DNA of 64,000 nucleotides from Bilifractor porci (GTDB taxonomy: Bacteria; Bacillota; Clostridia; Lachnospirales; Lachnospiraceae), in contig NZ_VUMV01000001.1 of assembly GCF_009696005.1 (NCBI RefSeq), positions 62,001 to 126,000 of the forward strand. The letters are read 5' to 3'. The notes beneath the pieces are model-generated. The model was given only the letters and a program-made list of their open reading frames with translations. It searched no databases and had not been told where the DNA came from. Both the position numbers and the translations under genes were made by a program. Below are positions 33,101 to 40,288 of the stretch, piece by piece (positions within the stretch are counted from its first letter, which is position 1; the number at the start of each line of letters is the position of its first letter).

Positions 33101-34216
33101 ATGACAGATCGGTCGGAAACAGCTTCTATAACAGTAAAAAGAATGAATAAGGGGGACGGTTTTTCTTATCCGATTCTCTGGGAACACAGCTTTGCCGGAC
33201 TGCAGAAAGCCCTGCGGGAAATACCGGATCTGCATCCTTCCAGGGTCTGTGTTGTGGCGGACAGTACGGTGGCAGATCTGTATCTGGAAGAGGTTCTGGA
33301 CGCGCTGGACGGATGGGTTCCGACCCTGGAGTCCTTCGTCTTTCCGGCCGGAGAAGAGAGCAAAAATCTGGCCACTGTTTCTGACATCTATCAGGTTCTG
33401 GTGGCAAAGCATTTTGACCGGAAAGATCTGCTTGTCGCCCTCGGCGGAGGCGTGACCGGAGATCTGGCCGGGTTTGCGGCGGCCACCTATTTACGGGGGA
33501 TCGACTTCATCCAGGTGCCGACCACGCTTCTGGCGCAGGTTGACAGCAGCGTCGGCGGCAAGACGGGCGTGGATTTCCAGAAGTATAAAAACATGGTGGG
33601 GGCTTTTCATCAGCCGCGGCTGGTCTATATGAACATGTCGGTTTTGCGCACCCTCCCGGAGAACCAGTTTGTTTCCGGCATGGGGGAGGTCATCAAGACG
33701 GCTCTGATCCGGGATGCGGAGCTTTTCCGCTATCTGGATGAGAACCGCGCCGCGGTGAAGGCCAGAGAGCCCGCTGCTATGATCCATGTGATACGCGCCT
33801 GCTGCGAGGTCAAGGCAGCGGTTGTGGAAGAGGATCCCACCGAAAGGGGAATCCGTGGAATCCTGAATTACGGTCACACGCTCGGCCACGCTGTGGAAAA
33901 ATGCAGCGGTTTTTCCCTGCTGCACGGACAGTGCGTCGGGATCGGCATGATTGGGGCTTCCTGGCTGTCGCTCCGGCGCGGAGGGATACCTGAGGAGGCG
34001 TTTCGGAAGATCTGCGAGGTCTGCCTTTTCTACGGGCTTCCGGATTCGGTAAGCGGCCTTACCCCGGAAGAGATCGTGGAAGCCTCCAAATCGGATAAAA
34101 AGATGGAGGGCGGAAAAATAAAGTTTATTCTGCTTCATCAGATCGGAGATGCCTATATCGATAAAAATGTATCGGACAGCGAACTGCTGGATGCCGCCGC
34201 TGTCCTCTGCCGGTAA
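33101..34216 (+). CDS. aroB: AroB, 3-dehydroquinate synthase
   Basis: 371 residues. Converts DAHP to 3-dehydroquinate, step two of the shikimate pathway, using NAD and a divalent metal. Motifs: GGGVTGDLAGFAAATYLRGI, QVPTTLLAQVDSSVGGKTGV, NYGHTLGHAVE and the metal-binding HGQCVGIGM. ATG 33101 follows an ideal TGAGGTGAT site; an upstream GTG lies in the terminator. No other shikimate gene is adjacent. Confidence 0.96.
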   Translation: MTDRSETASITVKRMNKGDGFSYPILWEHSFAGLQKALREIPDLHPSRVCVVADSTVADLYLEEVLDALDGWVPTLESFVFPAGEESKNLATVSDIYQVLVAKHFDRKDLLVALGGGVTGDLAGFAAATYLRGIDFIQVPTTLLAQVDSSVGGKTGVDFQKYKNMVGAFHQPRLVYMNMSVLRTLPENQFVSGMGEVIKTALIRDAELFRYLDENRAAVKAREPAAMIHVIRACCEVKAAVVEEDPTERGIRGILNYGHTLGHAVEKCSGFSLLHGQCVGIGMIGASWLSLRRGGIPEEAFRKICEVCLFYGLPDSVSGLTPEEIVEASKSDKKMEGGKIKFILLHQIGDAYIDKNVSDSELLDAAAVLCR

Positions 34217-34354
34217 CAGTCGGCCTGTGCGTCTGACTGTAATGCCGCCACTGTGCTGTGTAACAGCCGGCCTCTGTGTCTGCCTGCAATGTCTTTGTTG
34301 TCTTGCATAACAGCCTGCTTCTTTCTGCGTCTGGCTGCGATACCGCCGGTTTTT
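34214..34354 (+). repeat. Three diverged 47-bp tandem repeats after aroB
   Basis: Units start with TAACAG at 34214, 34261 and 34308, an exact 47-bp period. Unit 1 begins with the aroB stop codon. Units 1 and 2 share TAACAGYCGGCCT...GTCTG...CTG...AATG at the same positions; unit 3 is more diverged. There are no spacers, so it is not a CRISPR array. Confidence 0.65.
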
Positions 34355-34364
34355 AAGCCGGCGG
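34343..34364 (+). promoter_or_regulatory. Perfect hairpin just before lspA
   Basis: CCGCCGG, loop TTTTTAAG, CCGGCGG. It ends 20 nt before ATG 34385, near the GAGGGTG ribosome site, with no U-run after it. It may modulate lspA translation or protect the mRNA. Confidence 0.45.
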
Positions 34365-34384
34365 ATGATACCTTGAGGGTGAAA

Positions 34385-34918
34385 ATGGAAATGAGTTCTG
34401 AACAAAAAAAATATTCCGCTCCGCTTCTGTACGCCGGCATGGTTCTGTTTGTCTTTGCCCTGGTCCTGATCGACCAGTTTACCAAACATCTTGCTGTGAT
34501 TTATCTGAAAAACCAGCCTCCCGCCGTCCTGATACCGGGCATTCTGCAGCTTCAGTATCTGGAGAACCGGGGAGCGGCCTTCAGCATGCTCCAGAACAGA
34601 CAGGGGTTTTTCTATGTGCTGACAACGGTCTTTCTGATCCTGATTATTCTCTTTATGAGAAAGGTTCCCAAAACCAGAAGAATGCGTCCGCTGATTCTCA
34701 CGCTGCTGGTACTGGCTGCCGGAGCCTGCGGGAATCTGATTGACCGGGTGGTCTCCAAATATGTGGTGGATTTTATCTACTTTGTCGTGATAGATTTTCC
34801 TGTGTTCAATGTGGCGGACATCTACGTCACCCTGTCGGTGATTTCCCTGATTATCCTGATTCTGTTCCACTACAGGGACAATGATCTGGATTTCCTGAAG
34901 AAAAAGAAGGCGGCCTGA
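34385..34918 (+). CDS. lspA: LspA, lipoprotein signal peptidase II
   Basis: 177 residues with four membrane helices. Aspartyl protease motifs GNLIDRV and FNVADIYV carry the catalytic Asp pair. An early Asp (IDQFTK) and ENRGAAFS are also conserved. It cleaves prolipoprotein signal peptides after lipidation. ATG 34385 follows GAGGGTG; upstream in-frame codons run through the repeat region and are rejected. rluD follows 4 nt later, the usual pair. Confidence 0.95.
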   Translation: MEMSSEQKKYSAPLLYAGMVLFVFALVLIDQFTKHLAVIYLKNQPPAVLIPGILQLQYLENRGAAFSMLQNRQGFFYVLTTVFLILIILFMRKVPKTRRMRPLILTLLVLAAGACGNLIDRVVSKYVVDFIYFVVIDFPVFNVADIYVTLSVISLIILILFHYRDNDLDFLKKKKAA

Positions 34919-34922
34919 TTCT

Positions 34923-35924
34923 ATGCGGACCATCAGTCTGAACGTAACGGCAGAAGACGATAACAGCAGAATAGATACATTTCTTACGGACCATCTGGAG
35001 GAGCTCTCCCGGTCGTACGTGCAGAAGCTGATCAGGAACGGAGGTGTTCTGGTGGGGCAGAAGCCCGTCCGCGCAAGCTTCCGGGTGAAAGAAGACGACC
35101 AGGTTTTCCTTTCCCTTCCGGATGACAGGGAACCGGATATTCAGCCGGAGAATATTCCGCTGGATATTTTATATGAGGATGAGGATCTTCTGGTAGTCAA
35201 CAAGCCCAAGGGAATGGTTGTCCACCCGGCTCCCGGGCACATGGAGCATACACTTGTCAACGCGCTTCTGTATCACTGCCGCGGCTCTCTCTCCGGTATT
35301 AACGGGGTACTCCGGCCGGGTATTGTCCACCGGATTGACCGGGACACGACAGGAGCCCTTGTCGTATGCAAAAATGACCGCACCCACCGCGCATTGGCGG
35401 AACAGCTGGCTGTCCACAGCATTCATCGGAAATACCGGGCCATTGTACACGGATGCTTCCGGGAGGACAAACTTCCGCAGGCCGTCAGCCCCAAAGAGCG
35501 TCCTTTCCTTACCTGCGAGTGGGAGAGTGCCGGGCAGGACGGAAAAGAGCTGCGGTTCTGTGTGCGCGGCAATATCGGAAGGGATAAAAATGACCGCAAA
35601 AAAATGACCGTGGTGGATGCCGCCTTCGGAAAGCCGGCAGTCACACATGTAACGGTTCTGCGGACCATGAAGGAGTATTCCTATATCGAATGTGAACTGG
35701 AGACCGGGCGCACGCACCAGATTCGGGTTCATATGGCGCACATCGGCCACCCGGTACTGGGAGATCCGGTTTACGGTCCCGCCAGATGCCCGGTAAAGGG
35801 ACTGGAGGGACAGACGCTTCATGCCATGACGCTGGGATTTATCCATCCGGGAACCGGAAAATATCTGGAATGCACCGCGGAGCTGCCGGAATATTTTCAA
35901 AAACTTCTGAAAATATTGCCCTGA
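34923..35924 (+). CDS. rluD: RluA/RluD-family large-subunit pseudouridine synthase
   Basis: 333 residues. The N-terminal S4 RNA-binding domain begins RIDTFLTDHLEELSRSYVQKL. The catalytic domain has HRIDRDTTGAL with the catalytic Asp, and GRTHQIRVHMAHIGHPV. It modifies uridines in 23S rRNA. Its coupling to lspA is conserved in Firmicutes. A ~30-residue charged insertion with DKNDRKK lies near 215-230. Confidence 0.94.
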   Translation: MRTISLNVTAEDDNSRIDTFLTDHLEELSRSYVQKLIRNGGVLVGQKPVRASFRVKEDDQVFLSLPDDREPDIQPENIPLDILYEDEDLLVVNKPKGMVVHPAPGHMEHTLVNALLYHCRGSLSGINGVLRPGIVHRIDRDTTGALVVCKNDRTHRALAEQLAVHSIHRKYRAIVHGCFREDKLPQAVSPKERPFLTCEWESAGQDGKELRFCVRGNIGRDKNDRKKMTVVDAAFGKPAVTHVTVLRTMKEYSYIECELETGRTHQIRVHMAHIGHPVLGDPVYGPARCPVKGLEGQTLHAMTLGFIHPGTGKYLECTAELPEYFQKLLKILP

Positions 35925-35938
35925 CAGAATAATTTATG

Positions 35939-35967
35939 TGCAAATCTTACAAAAAGTGTGTTATAAT
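35939..35967 (+). promoter_or_regulatory. Extended -10 promoter for the cytidylate-kinase-like gene
   Basis: TGTTATAAT at 35959-35967 is a consensus extended -10. The -35 is weak (TGCAAA, 35939-35944). Confidence 0.65.
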
Positions 35968-36015
35968 GCGTTTATCAGAAGAACATCGTATTTCCTTTAG
36001 GTAAGGAGGTTCCCT

Positions 36016-36675
36016 ATGAAAACCATTATTACGATTGGACGTGAATTTGGCAGCGGCGGACATCAGATCGGAAAGAGGCTTGCGTCTGATCTGGGTATTC
36101 CCTACTACGACAAAGAACTTCTGGAAAGGGCCGCCAAAGAGAGCGGGCTCTGCAAGGAAATCTTTGAAAATCAGGACGAAAAGCCGACCAGCAGTTTTCT
36201 GTATTCCCTGGTCATGGATACCTACAGCTTCGGCTATTCCTCCAATACCTTAAGTGAGATGCCGCTCAGCCAGAAAGTGTTCCTGGCGCAGTACAACACT
36301 ATCAAAAAAATAGCGAAGGAAGGTCCCTGCGTCATCATCGGAAGATGCGCGGATTATGCTCTTGCGGAGGATCCGAACCTGCTCAGCGTCTTTATCCATG
36401 CGGATACGGAGCTTCGGGTAAAGCGTATTTCCAGCCTGTATGATCTGAGTGACAACAAGGCGCGTGACCGGATACGGAAAAATGACAAGAGCCGTTCCAG
36501 CTACTACAATTACTACACAAGCCGGGACTGGGGTGCCGCAAACAGCTACAATCTCTGCCTGGACAGCGGAATTCTGGGGTTTGACGGGTGCATCGCGGTT
36601 ATCAAAGAAGCCATAAAGCTGAAGGAGGAGGGAATCAAGCACCCGATCACGCTGATTGATCCGGACATCAGCTGA
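36016..36675 (+). CDS. Cytidylate-kinase-like family protein
   Basis: 219 residues. The P-loop-type start is ITIGREFGSGGHQIGKRLA. PYYDKELLERAAKESG and CVIIGRCADYAL follow the PF13189 (Cytidylate_kin2) pattern, with SRSSYYNYYTSRDWG near the lid. Nucleoside monophosphate kinase activity is plausible but unproven for this family. AAGGAGG precedes ATG 36016. Single gene. Confidence 0.88.
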   Translation: MKTIITIGREFGSGGHQIGKRLASDLGIPYYDKELLERAAKESGLCKEIFENQDEKPTSSFLYSLVMDTYSFGYSSNTLSEMPLSQKVFLAQYNTIKKIAKEGPCVIIGRCADYALAEDPNLLSVFIHADTELRVKRISSLYDLSDNKARDRIRKNDKSRSSYYNYYTSRDWGAANSYNLCLDSGILGFDGCIAVIKEAIKLKEEGIKHPITLIDPDIS

Positions 36676-36720
36676 ATCTGATTATATGTACCTCTTAACG
36701 AAGAGCAATTTTATGAATAA

Positions 36721-36810
36721 CTGGCAAAGTCCAACAGAGCAGCAGATGAGGGGAGAATTCGGGATGCTGACGATATGATTGTTGGCATGAGAAAAAAATA
36801 TGAATTATGA
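36721..36810 (+). pseudogene. Remnant of an antitoxin-like gene (C-terminal end)
   Basis: 29 codons preceded by an in-frame stop (36718-36720), with no start codon or ribosome site before them. The translation contains EGRIRDADDMIVGMRKKYEL, which resembles the C-terminal tails of small RelB/CopG-type antitoxins. The N-terminal part is gone. The identification rests on a short stretch and is tentative. Confidence 0.35.
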
Positions 36811-36844
36811 TTACGAAAATAAAATGATTTGAACATTAATAATT

Positions 36845-36876
36845 GGGCAGGGGCAGGAGCCTCTGCTCTGTTTTTT
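36845..36876 (+). terminator. Strong terminator downstream of the cytidylate-kinase-like gene
   Basis: 10-bp stem GGGCAGGGGC / GCCTCTGCTC (two G-U pairs), AGGA loop, then TG and TTTTTT. It lies 170 nt after the gene, behind the antitoxin remnant, so it may be the remnant's original terminator. Confidence 0.85.
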
Positions 36877-37440
36877 ATGTGAGAAAAAACTTTTCTAAGA
36901 ACAGGATTCCTGATTCGGCATAATGCATGGAACGATGTTTTATGCTAGTATTGGGGTAGAGAAAATCATCCTTGTAATTTGTTTTATAATCAATTCCTGA
37001 GGGAGGTGATTCTTCATGAAAAAATTTTTTTTGAAAAAAAGCAGGATTGTATTTTGCATCTGGGCTTTCCTTGGAATTATTCTTTTAATCCTTATATCTC
37101 AATTTGAAGGGACCTCTTTGCAAGGGGCAATAGGAAAGATGGTTATCCTGTACACTTCCGGATCCTGCATCATTTCAGGAGTTATTCATCATATGGTTCA
37201 GAAAGAAAAGGCAGAATAACATGATAAGGAGATAAAAATATGTTTTTCAAAAGAGAACTTTTTCTAACCTTTGATACCATAGAGCTGCAAAAAATAATCA
37301 GAATGCTGGATAGTGCCAACATCAGATACGAAATCAGGAGTAGCGACTTTGGGAGGTCGAATAGAGGTTCCGGACTATTAGGCAGCCTTGGCGAAAACAT
37401 GAACCAGAAAATCATGTACTATGTTTATGTGAGAAAAAAC
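36874..37440 (+). repeat. 17-bp exact direct repeat flanking the small membrane protein gene
   Basis: TTTATGTGAGAAAAAAC occurs at 36874-36890 and 37424-37440, 550 bp apart. The second copy is inside the DUF2007-like gene (YVRKN codons). The first is noncoding, starts in the terminator U-run, and would read FYVRKN in the matching frame. Confidence 0.6.
37016..37219 (+). CDS. Small two-helix membrane protein, unknown function
   Basis: 67 residues. A basic N-terminus (KKFFLKKSR) precedes a helix at about 10-27; a second hydrophobic segment lies at about 38-58, and the tail is charged. The ribosome site GGGAGGTGAT before ATG 37016 is excellent, supporting a real gene. It lies 20 nt before the DUF2007-like gene and is likely co-transcribed. 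No family recognised. Confidence 0.75.
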   Translation: MKKFFLKKSRIVFCIWAFLGIILLILISQFEGTSLQGAIGKMVILYTSGSCIISGVIHHMVQKEKAE

Positions 37441-37491
37441 GACTACGATCTTGCAAAATCGATCATCGATGGCACTGTTCCAGGGGCGTAG
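37240..37491 (+). CDS. DUF2007-like small putative signal-transducing protein
   Basis: 83 residues with the pattern of PF09413-type proteins: an initial strand, a helix (ELQKIIRMLDSANIRYEI), a Gly/Ser-rich loop, and a C-terminal strand-helix (YYVYVRKNDYDLAKSIID). The fold is ferredoxin-like and no activity is known. AAGGAG precedes ATG 37240. It converges on the recombinase gene, ending 12 nt from it. Confidence 0.7.
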   Translation: MFFKRELFLTFDTIELQKIIRMLDSANIRYEIRSSDFGRSNRGSGLLGSLGENMNQKIMYYVYVRKNDYDLAKSIIDGTVPGA

Positions 37492-37503
37492 CAATCGTCT
37501 TGC

Positions 37504-38556
37504 TCAGGATCCTTCGTATCTTTCTTCTATGATTTCTACTGCTTCCTGGCGCTGCCTCCGGTCTACATCGGCATAGTGAGATGCCGTTACTTCGATACTG
37601 GAATGGTTCAGTGCCTTGCTGGTAAGATGAATGTCCCCGGTTGCCTGGTAAAGATTTGTCCCGAAGGTGCTGCGCAGTTTATGCGGCGTAATATGTTTTC
37701 CCGGAACAGCCCCCTGTGAATATTTTTTGACAATTCTCTCCACAGAACGCACGGTGATACGGTGTCCGGTATTGGAGAGAAAAAGCGCATGCTCGTCCGG
37801 ATCGTCGCATTTCCGTTCTATATTGATGTAATCCTGCAGTGACTGAACGGCCAGATCATTCAGATAAACTTCCGGATCATCACCGCCTCCCTTGCGGTGA
37901 ACATTCAGTTTTTTTTCTTTCCAGTTAATATCCTCCATATCAATTCCGACACATTCCGATACCCGGATACCAGTATTCAGCATGAGCGACAGAAGAGCAG
38001 TGTCGCGGTATTTTGTCTTCTCGGCGAATGCTTTCTGCCGATCATTCAGGGTTTCTCCTGTCTCCACACTGTTCATGACAGAGTGAACCTCTTCTACATT
38101 CATTGCGGTAATCACCGGTTTTTTCCTTTTCAATTTCAGTTTATAACCGGCAATCGGATTCAGGCTAATTAACTGGTACTGAAAAAGAAACTGGTAGAGA
38201 GATTTAAGCGCCGACAATTTCCTGGCTTTTCCGGGCTCACTGTTGGTTGTTGCCAGTGATTTGTTTTTTGAGGATTTTCTCTGATAGGTATCCATATGGA
38301 GAAAGTATTCATCAAAATCAAAATTATTCAGTTTTGAAAGATATTCCGCTGTAATCGAAGAAACCTCCATATGGCGGGAATCTGCCAGAAAGGTCAGAAA
38401 GCCGCGGATATCGTACACATAGTTTATAATGGTCCGCCGTGATGTGGAACCGGTTGCCATGTAACTGACGTAGTTCCTCATAAATCCGGGAAGAGCCTCC
38501 AACAGATCATGAATTCTTTCCATATTGAGAATATCCTGTTCCTGATAATATTTCAT
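37504..38556 (-). CDS. Stand-alone tyrosine recombinase (XerC/D-like)
   Basis: 350 residues from the chosen start. The N-terminal SAM-like DNA-binding domain covers about 1-150. The catalytic domain has the tyrosine recombinase set: Arg in NTGIRVSE, His/Arg in HKLRSTFGTNLY, LNHSS, and the nucleophile Tyr in ASHYADV. ATG 38556 has GAGAGG upstream; an in-frame ATG at 38610 lacks a site. No excisionase, relaxase or phage gene is adjacent. It could be a chromosome-dimer or inversion recombinase, or the relic of an integrated element. Confidence 0.88.
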   Translation of the reverse strand: MKYYQEQDILNMERIHDLLEALPGFMRNYVSYMATGSTSRRTIINYVYDIRGFLTFLADSRHMEVSSITAEYLSKLNNFDFDEYFLHMDTYQRKSSKNKSLATTNSEPGKARKLSALKSLYQFLFQYQLISLNPIAGYKLKLKRKKPVITAMNVEEVHSVMNSVETGETLNDRQKAFAEKTKYRDTALLSLMLNTGIRVSECVGIDMEDINWKEKKLNVHRKGGGDDPEVYLNDLAVQSLQDYINIERKCDDPDEHALFLSNTGHRITVRSVERIVKKYSQGAVPGKHITPHKLRSTFGTNLYQATGDIHLTSKALNHSSIEVTASHYADVDRRQRQEAVEIIEERYEGS

Positions 38557-38683
38557 AAGAAGCCTCTCAAAATTAAACTGATATAATGATGAAAGAAAAG
38601 CAGCCTCCATACCGGCGCTTATGCCGGATATGACAATCAGGCTTGACAGTCAGATAATTACCAAACTGGTATCGAAAATACAG

Positions 38684-38719
38684 TATCATGTCGTAAAATT
38701 ATTATTTTACGACATGATA
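38684..38719. promoter_or_regulatory. Perfect 16-bp inverted repeat in the recombinase leader
   Basis: TATCATGTCGTAAAAT, 4-nt loop TATT, then its exact reverse complement. It begins about 6 nt after the predicted recombinase transcription start. No U-run follows on either strand. It may be an operator, an mRNA 5' stem-loop or the recombinase's own binding site. Confidence 0.75.
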
Positions 38720-38731
38720 TCTTTTCCAATA

Positions 38732-38760
38732 ACTATACCGCTCCTTTCGTCCGTTGTCAA
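38732..38760 (-). promoter_or_regulatory. Promoter of the tyrosine recombinase
   Basis: On the minus strand: TTGACA (38760-38755), 17 bp, TATAGT (38737-38732). The predicted start near 38725 lies right before the 16-bp inverted repeat. The leader is about 170 nt. Confidence 0.8.
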
Positions 38761-38811
38761 TGTGCCTTTTATTATTATGAAAAAGTTTCGGTAAATATAA
38801 AAGAAATCATG

Positions 38812-38840
38812 ATGACAGGGACATTCCGATACCGTATACT
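38812..38840 (+). promoter_or_regulatory. Promoter for the 130-residue unknown gene
   Basis: ATGACA (38812-38817), 17 bp, TATACT (38835-38840). The predicted start near 38847 falls on the AAGGAGG itself, giving an mRNA with almost no sequence before the ribosome site. Confidence 0.6.
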
Positions 38841-38860
38841 GTTTTCAAGGAGGTTTTTCA

Positions 38861-39253
38861 TTGGAAAACGATATTCTTTTCAAAACTCCGGAGGAAGGCT
38901 CGGAAAAAAACTATTTTTCTGTCTATCTGGATACAAACGGAACCAAATGGATTAAATTCTGGGGATATTTCTGCGGAGATACGCTCTCAAAAAGGCGTCC
39001 CTGGAGGCTGATGGAATATTTTGCGGCGGATTTTCTGTTCACAGATTTTCTGCTGATGTCTCCGGAACAGCTTCATGACAACCTGACAGAAATTAAGCAG
39101 ATTATTGGAAATTTTAACGAGGAGGAAGCCCTTTACGGAATGAACCATTTCTTCCAGGAATTTTGCTATCCGCCCGATAACAGAAGGGTTATGAAGCTTA
39201 ATCTTTCGCAGATTACCGACATAACCCCCTGGGGCCTTTATGTAGAAGCGTAA
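38861..39253 (+). CDS. Unknown 130-residue cytosolic protein
   Basis: Starts at TTG 38861 with AAGGAGG upstream. Aromatic-rich, no signal or membrane segment. It has WIKFWGYFCGD and a helical middle (SPEQLHDNLTEIKQIIG, FNEEEALYGMNHFFQEF). No family recognised. It has its own promoter and lies divergently from the recombinase, converging on the thymidylate-synthase-like gene with an 8-nt gap. Confidence 0.7.
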   Translation: MENDILFKTPEEGSEKNYFSVYLDTNGTKWIKFWGYFCGDTLSKRRPWRLMEYFAADFLFTDFLLMSPEQLHDNLTEIKQIIGNFNEEEALYGMNHFFQEFCYPPDNRRVMKLNLSQITDITPWGLYVEA

Positions 39254-39260
39254 AAAAAGT

Positions 39261-40031
39261 TTAGTTTTTTTGGCTTTTCAGGATCTCTACCTGCTTCCGG
39301 ATCTCGTCCTTTGCGTCCTCCATCATTTCATCCCAGCCTTCTTTATAATCGAAGGTTACGTCCTCTTCCTCTCCGCTCCGGATTCGATTTACATATCCTT
39401 CCAGAAGAGGCAGATCTTTTTCATAGCAATGGAAGGAATTTGCCCGGTGTGTATAAGTACCCATCCCTACGCCCAGCTTGTCTGCAAGCATCTTCTGCAG
39501 CTGAATCAGGGCAAACGCATTCATATAGGCAGCCTTGCAGGCATCGTTTGACCGGAACAGCACCTTGCAGCACAGCATACCGCCACGGATAAAATACTGT
39601 ATATGCTGAAGACATGCGGGATCATCGCTCCCCATATCTGCTTCTTTTTCGCGGATCGTCATAACTGCCCGCCGGCTGCTGGGATTGCGTTTTAATTCTT
39701 CAAGAATGAAAGGGATCTGGTCAGCATAACGCTGATGATAGGTGTATGCCCAGTTGCCCCGCTCAACTTCAAAATCCAGAATACCATACAGCATTTCCTG
39801 ACGGTACTGCTCCAGCTCTTTAGGTCCGCCGATGAAGCATTTTGAGATCATCGGTTCCGCCAGCGGTTCCGATACACAAAAAGTCATGGAAACTTCCTTC
39901 TGTGTTGTGTTCCAGTCTGCGCAGTCAGTAACCACGCCCTGGTCTGAAAGGGCAAGAAGTGCCTTGTGATAAGCATCCGGAAGGGTCTGTCCGTAAACGA
40001 CACATTCCGGCATAATCCGGTTATCCATCAT
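39261..40031 (-). CDS. Divergent thymidylate-synthase-family protein
   Basis: 256 residues. Aligns with thymidylate synthase over the core: NPSSRRAVM (Arg120-121, phosphate-binding pair), DPACLQHIQYFI with Cys140 at the nucleophile position (usual PPCH), FRSND (160-163), YMNAFALIQL with Asn171 at the dUMP-selecting position, and a Tyr-containing SFHCYEKD near the C-terminal end. The usual N-terminal DRTGTG phosphate loop, the His after the catalytic Cys (here Leu) and the C-terminal folate-closing tail are absent. It may methylate or hydroxymethylate a pyrimidine nucleotide; substrate unknown. GGAGAG precedes ATG 40031 (ATG 40028 also possible). Confidence 0.78.
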   Translation of the reverse strand: MMDNRIMPECVVYGQTLPDAYHKALLALSDQGVVTDCADWNTTQKEVSMTFCVSEPLAEPMISKCFIGGPKELEQYRQEMLYGILDFEVERGNWAYTYHQRYADQIPFILEELKRNPSSRRAVMTIREKEADMGSDDPACLQHIQYFIRGGMLCCKVLFRSNDACKAAYMNAFALIQLQKMLADKLGVGMGTYTHRANSFHCYEKDLPLLEGYVNRIRSGEEEDVTFDYKEGWDEMMEDAKDEIRKQVEILKSQKN

Positions 40032-40288
40032 TACTCTCCGTTTCTTTAAGTGCCTCTCAGTATAAAACCGATTCCAACGTGTTAAGGAAACTATGAAATC
40101 TCACACGAAAAGTTTTCATCCTAATAGTACTTACGTGCCGCCGCGCTGCTGCGCGGCTTTTGCTCCCAAAAAGGACTTTATGGTGGTAATTATACTTCCG
40201 GAGTGTCAGTTCGCGCAACCGTACAAATGTAGGAGAAAAAAGGCCGCCTGTGGGGAGACAGACGGCTTACCAAAAAAGAGTCAGAATA
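40032..40288. other. Gap between YneA-like and thymidylate-synthase-like genes
   Basis: 257 nt. It holds the minus-strand terminator of the YneA-like gene (40236-40266) and a perfect GC hairpin at 40140-40157 (GCCGCGC, loop TGCT, GCGCGGC) followed on the plus strand by TTTT. No gene ends there on the plus strand. No coding sequence is supported. Confidence 0.5.
40236..40266 (-). terminator. Terminator of the YneA-like gene
   Basis: On the minus strand: GCCGTCTGT, loop CTCCCC, ACAGGCGGC with one G-U pair, then CTTTTTT. It lies about 22 nt after the stop codon. Confidence 0.85.

Larger units (their letters stand above)
36676..37015. other. 340-nt gap: antitoxin remnant, terminator and repeat copy
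   Basis: AT-rich. It holds a short antitoxin-like coding remnant (36721-36810), a terminator (36845-36876) and one copy of a 17-bp direct repeat (36874-36890). A TATAAT at 36985-36990 may be the -10 for the small membrane protein, but no -35 was seen. Confidence 0.6.

Noticed and set aside
34214-34354. CRISPR array
   Set aside because: The 47-bp units are contiguous and diverged, with no unique spacers and no cas genes nearby.
36713-36778. 21-codon ATG frame overlapping the antitoxin remnant
   Set aside because: Too short, weak ribosome site, and a different frame from the antitoxin-like peptide.
40140-40161. GC hairpin plus TTTT as a terminator on the plus strand
   Set aside because: No plus-strand gene ends upstream; listed only as a hairpin within the gap.
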